This document shows, in pieces, positions 63,425 to 64,000 of a stretch of DNA of 64,000 nucleotides. Origin of the DNA: Bacteroidales bacterium. Lineage in GTDB: Bacteria > Bacteroidota > Bacteroidia > Bacteroidales > UBA932. The notes under the pieces were generated by a model. The model searched no databases and was not told where the DNA came from. It saw only the letters and a program-made list of their open reading frames with translations. The position numbers and the translations under genes are program-made. How positions within the stretch are numbered: the stretch's first letter is position 1; every line of letters starts with the position of its first letter. The stretch spans positions 166,465-230,464 of the forward strand of contig JAFZIN010000013.1 of the NCBI GenBank assembly GCA_017554305.1, written 5' to 3'.

Positions 63425-64000
63425 AAGGGCAAGGACTTCTGCAACTACGTAGGAGCTGCCTCCTATAAATATAAAGTCTTCCGGGGAGGCTGTCTTTTTT
63501 ATGTATTCAATAGTATCAGATATTTTTCCGTCACCTGATTCGGAAACAGACGGTTTGGAAGAATCAGTAACAGATGCTATTGAATTGGCTGACGTAGAAG
63601 CAGTTGGGGTGGCTGAAGTTGCAGCAGGTACAACCTCTCCTTTAAAGCCGTAGGAGGACATCTTCTCCTTTAATTCACTGGCGGGAAGGGCTCTTGGAGA
63701 GGAGGCTGCAACATACAGATAGTGAGCATCTTTAGGGAGGTATTCAACCTCTGCGGAGAGGTCTTTGTCTCTCATTATACCAAAGCAGATGAAGAAGCGG
63801 CCGCCGTGTTCCCTGGCGGTCCTTATTACCTGTGGCATAAGGAGTTTCATACCGTGGGCGTTGTGGCCTATATCGCAGATGATAAGAGGAGAGGTGGAGA
63901 GAGTTTCCCATCTTCCTCTTAGGCCGGTACGTTGTGCGGCATTCTCTATGGCACTTACCATATCTGATATATTCCTCTCACTCAGTTCATTATGGCTCTC
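63413..64000 (-). CDS. folC: Folylpolyglutamate synthase / dihydrofolate synthase, C-terminal part (5' end outside window)
   Basis: The frame is open from the window edge (about 195 residues to the stop). GLRGRWE and ICDIGHNAHGM are the FolC/Mur ligase C-terminal domain motifs, followed by GGRFFICFGIMRDKD and a final DFIFIGGSSYVVAEVL. The enzyme adds glutamates to folate and makes dihydrofolate. About 35 residues of Ala/Ser/Thr-rich low-complexity sequence (SATPTASTSANS onward) interrupt the domain before the last strands. The stop codon TAA lies inside a copy of the post-stop repeat, so the last residues LQGR are encoded at the repeat boundary. Confidence 0.82.
   Translation of the reverse strand, partial: ESHNELSERNISDMVSAIENAAQRTGLRGRWETLSTSPLIICDIGHNAHGMKLLMPQVIRTAREHGGRFFICFGIMRDKDLSAEVEYLPKDAHYLYVAASSPRALPASELKEKMSSYGFKGEVVPAATSATPTASTSANSIASVTDSSKPSVSESGDGKISDTIEYIKKTASPEDFIFIGGSSYVVAEVLALQGR

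Overview
The window is a gene-dense stretch of a Bacteroidales (Bacteroidota) chromosome. Evidence for this is the promoter style (TTTG about 19-20 nt upstream of TAnnTTTG), the near absence of Shine-Dalgarno sequences, and family content typical of the order: a TPP-riboswitch-controlled TonB-dependent receptor, a long PurF-type amidotransferase, DUF1460, DUF368, C69 and C1 secreted peptidases, and DHHW proteins. I cannot name the genus. There is no insertion sequence, integrase, CRISPR array or ribosomal RNA. RNA genes are rnpB and four tRNAs: Lys-CTT, Arg-TCT, Lys-TTT and Val-TAC.

Layout. 1-1.7 kb: 3'-truncated thiamine-type TonB receptor behind a TPP riboswitch. 1.8-9.5 kb: pyrG, glutaminyl cyclase, DASS symporter, rnpB with unusual downstream hairpins, and a large amidase-like exoprotein. 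9.5-15.7 kb: D-cysteine desulfhydrase-like enzyme, sugar-isomerase-like protein, then an AlgI-type O-acyltransferase with two DHHW paralogues. 15.7-26.9 kb: transporters (GntP, BASS, NhaA, CPA1) mixed with an HD protein, a methyltransferase, secreted peptidases and DUF47. 27-33.3 kb: tRNA-Lys, pssA, two C1 peptidases, queE and an N-domain-less clpB. 33.4-47 kb: a long minus-strand run (tRNA-Arg, DUF368 lipid-carrier translocase family, TPR protein, WlbA-like oxidase, YdiJ-like D-2-hydroxyglutarate dehydrogenase, UDP-GlcNAc 6-dehydrogenase, pgi, WbpM-like dehydratase, sugar MFS, phosphosugar mutase) that looks like a supply line for uronic-acid and amino-sugar nucleotides. 47-56 kb: PurF-like enzyme, RRM protein, TPR protein, gyrA and clpC. 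56-64 kb: tRNA-Lys, a phage-type GNAT-like protein, purine permease, glycosyltransferase, Wzx flippase, transaldolase, M48 lipoprotein, tRNA-Val and the 3' end of folC.

Most of the window is ordinary core genome. The parts that gene annotation does not explain are a dispersed structured repeat that follows stop codons in sense orientation (after the amidase gene, clpB and folC, where it supplies the stop codon); a 26-bp exact copy of the tRNA-Val anticodon arm 4.6 kb from the intact gene, bracketing a glycan and peptidase segment; a tandem 51-bp hairpin repeat; and three TTGTACAA palindromes framing two hairpins after rnpB. The strongest metabolic inference is that the D-2-hydroxyglutarate dehydrogenase sits between two sugar-nucleotide oxidases because WlbA-type enzymes can produce D-2-hydroxyglutarate.
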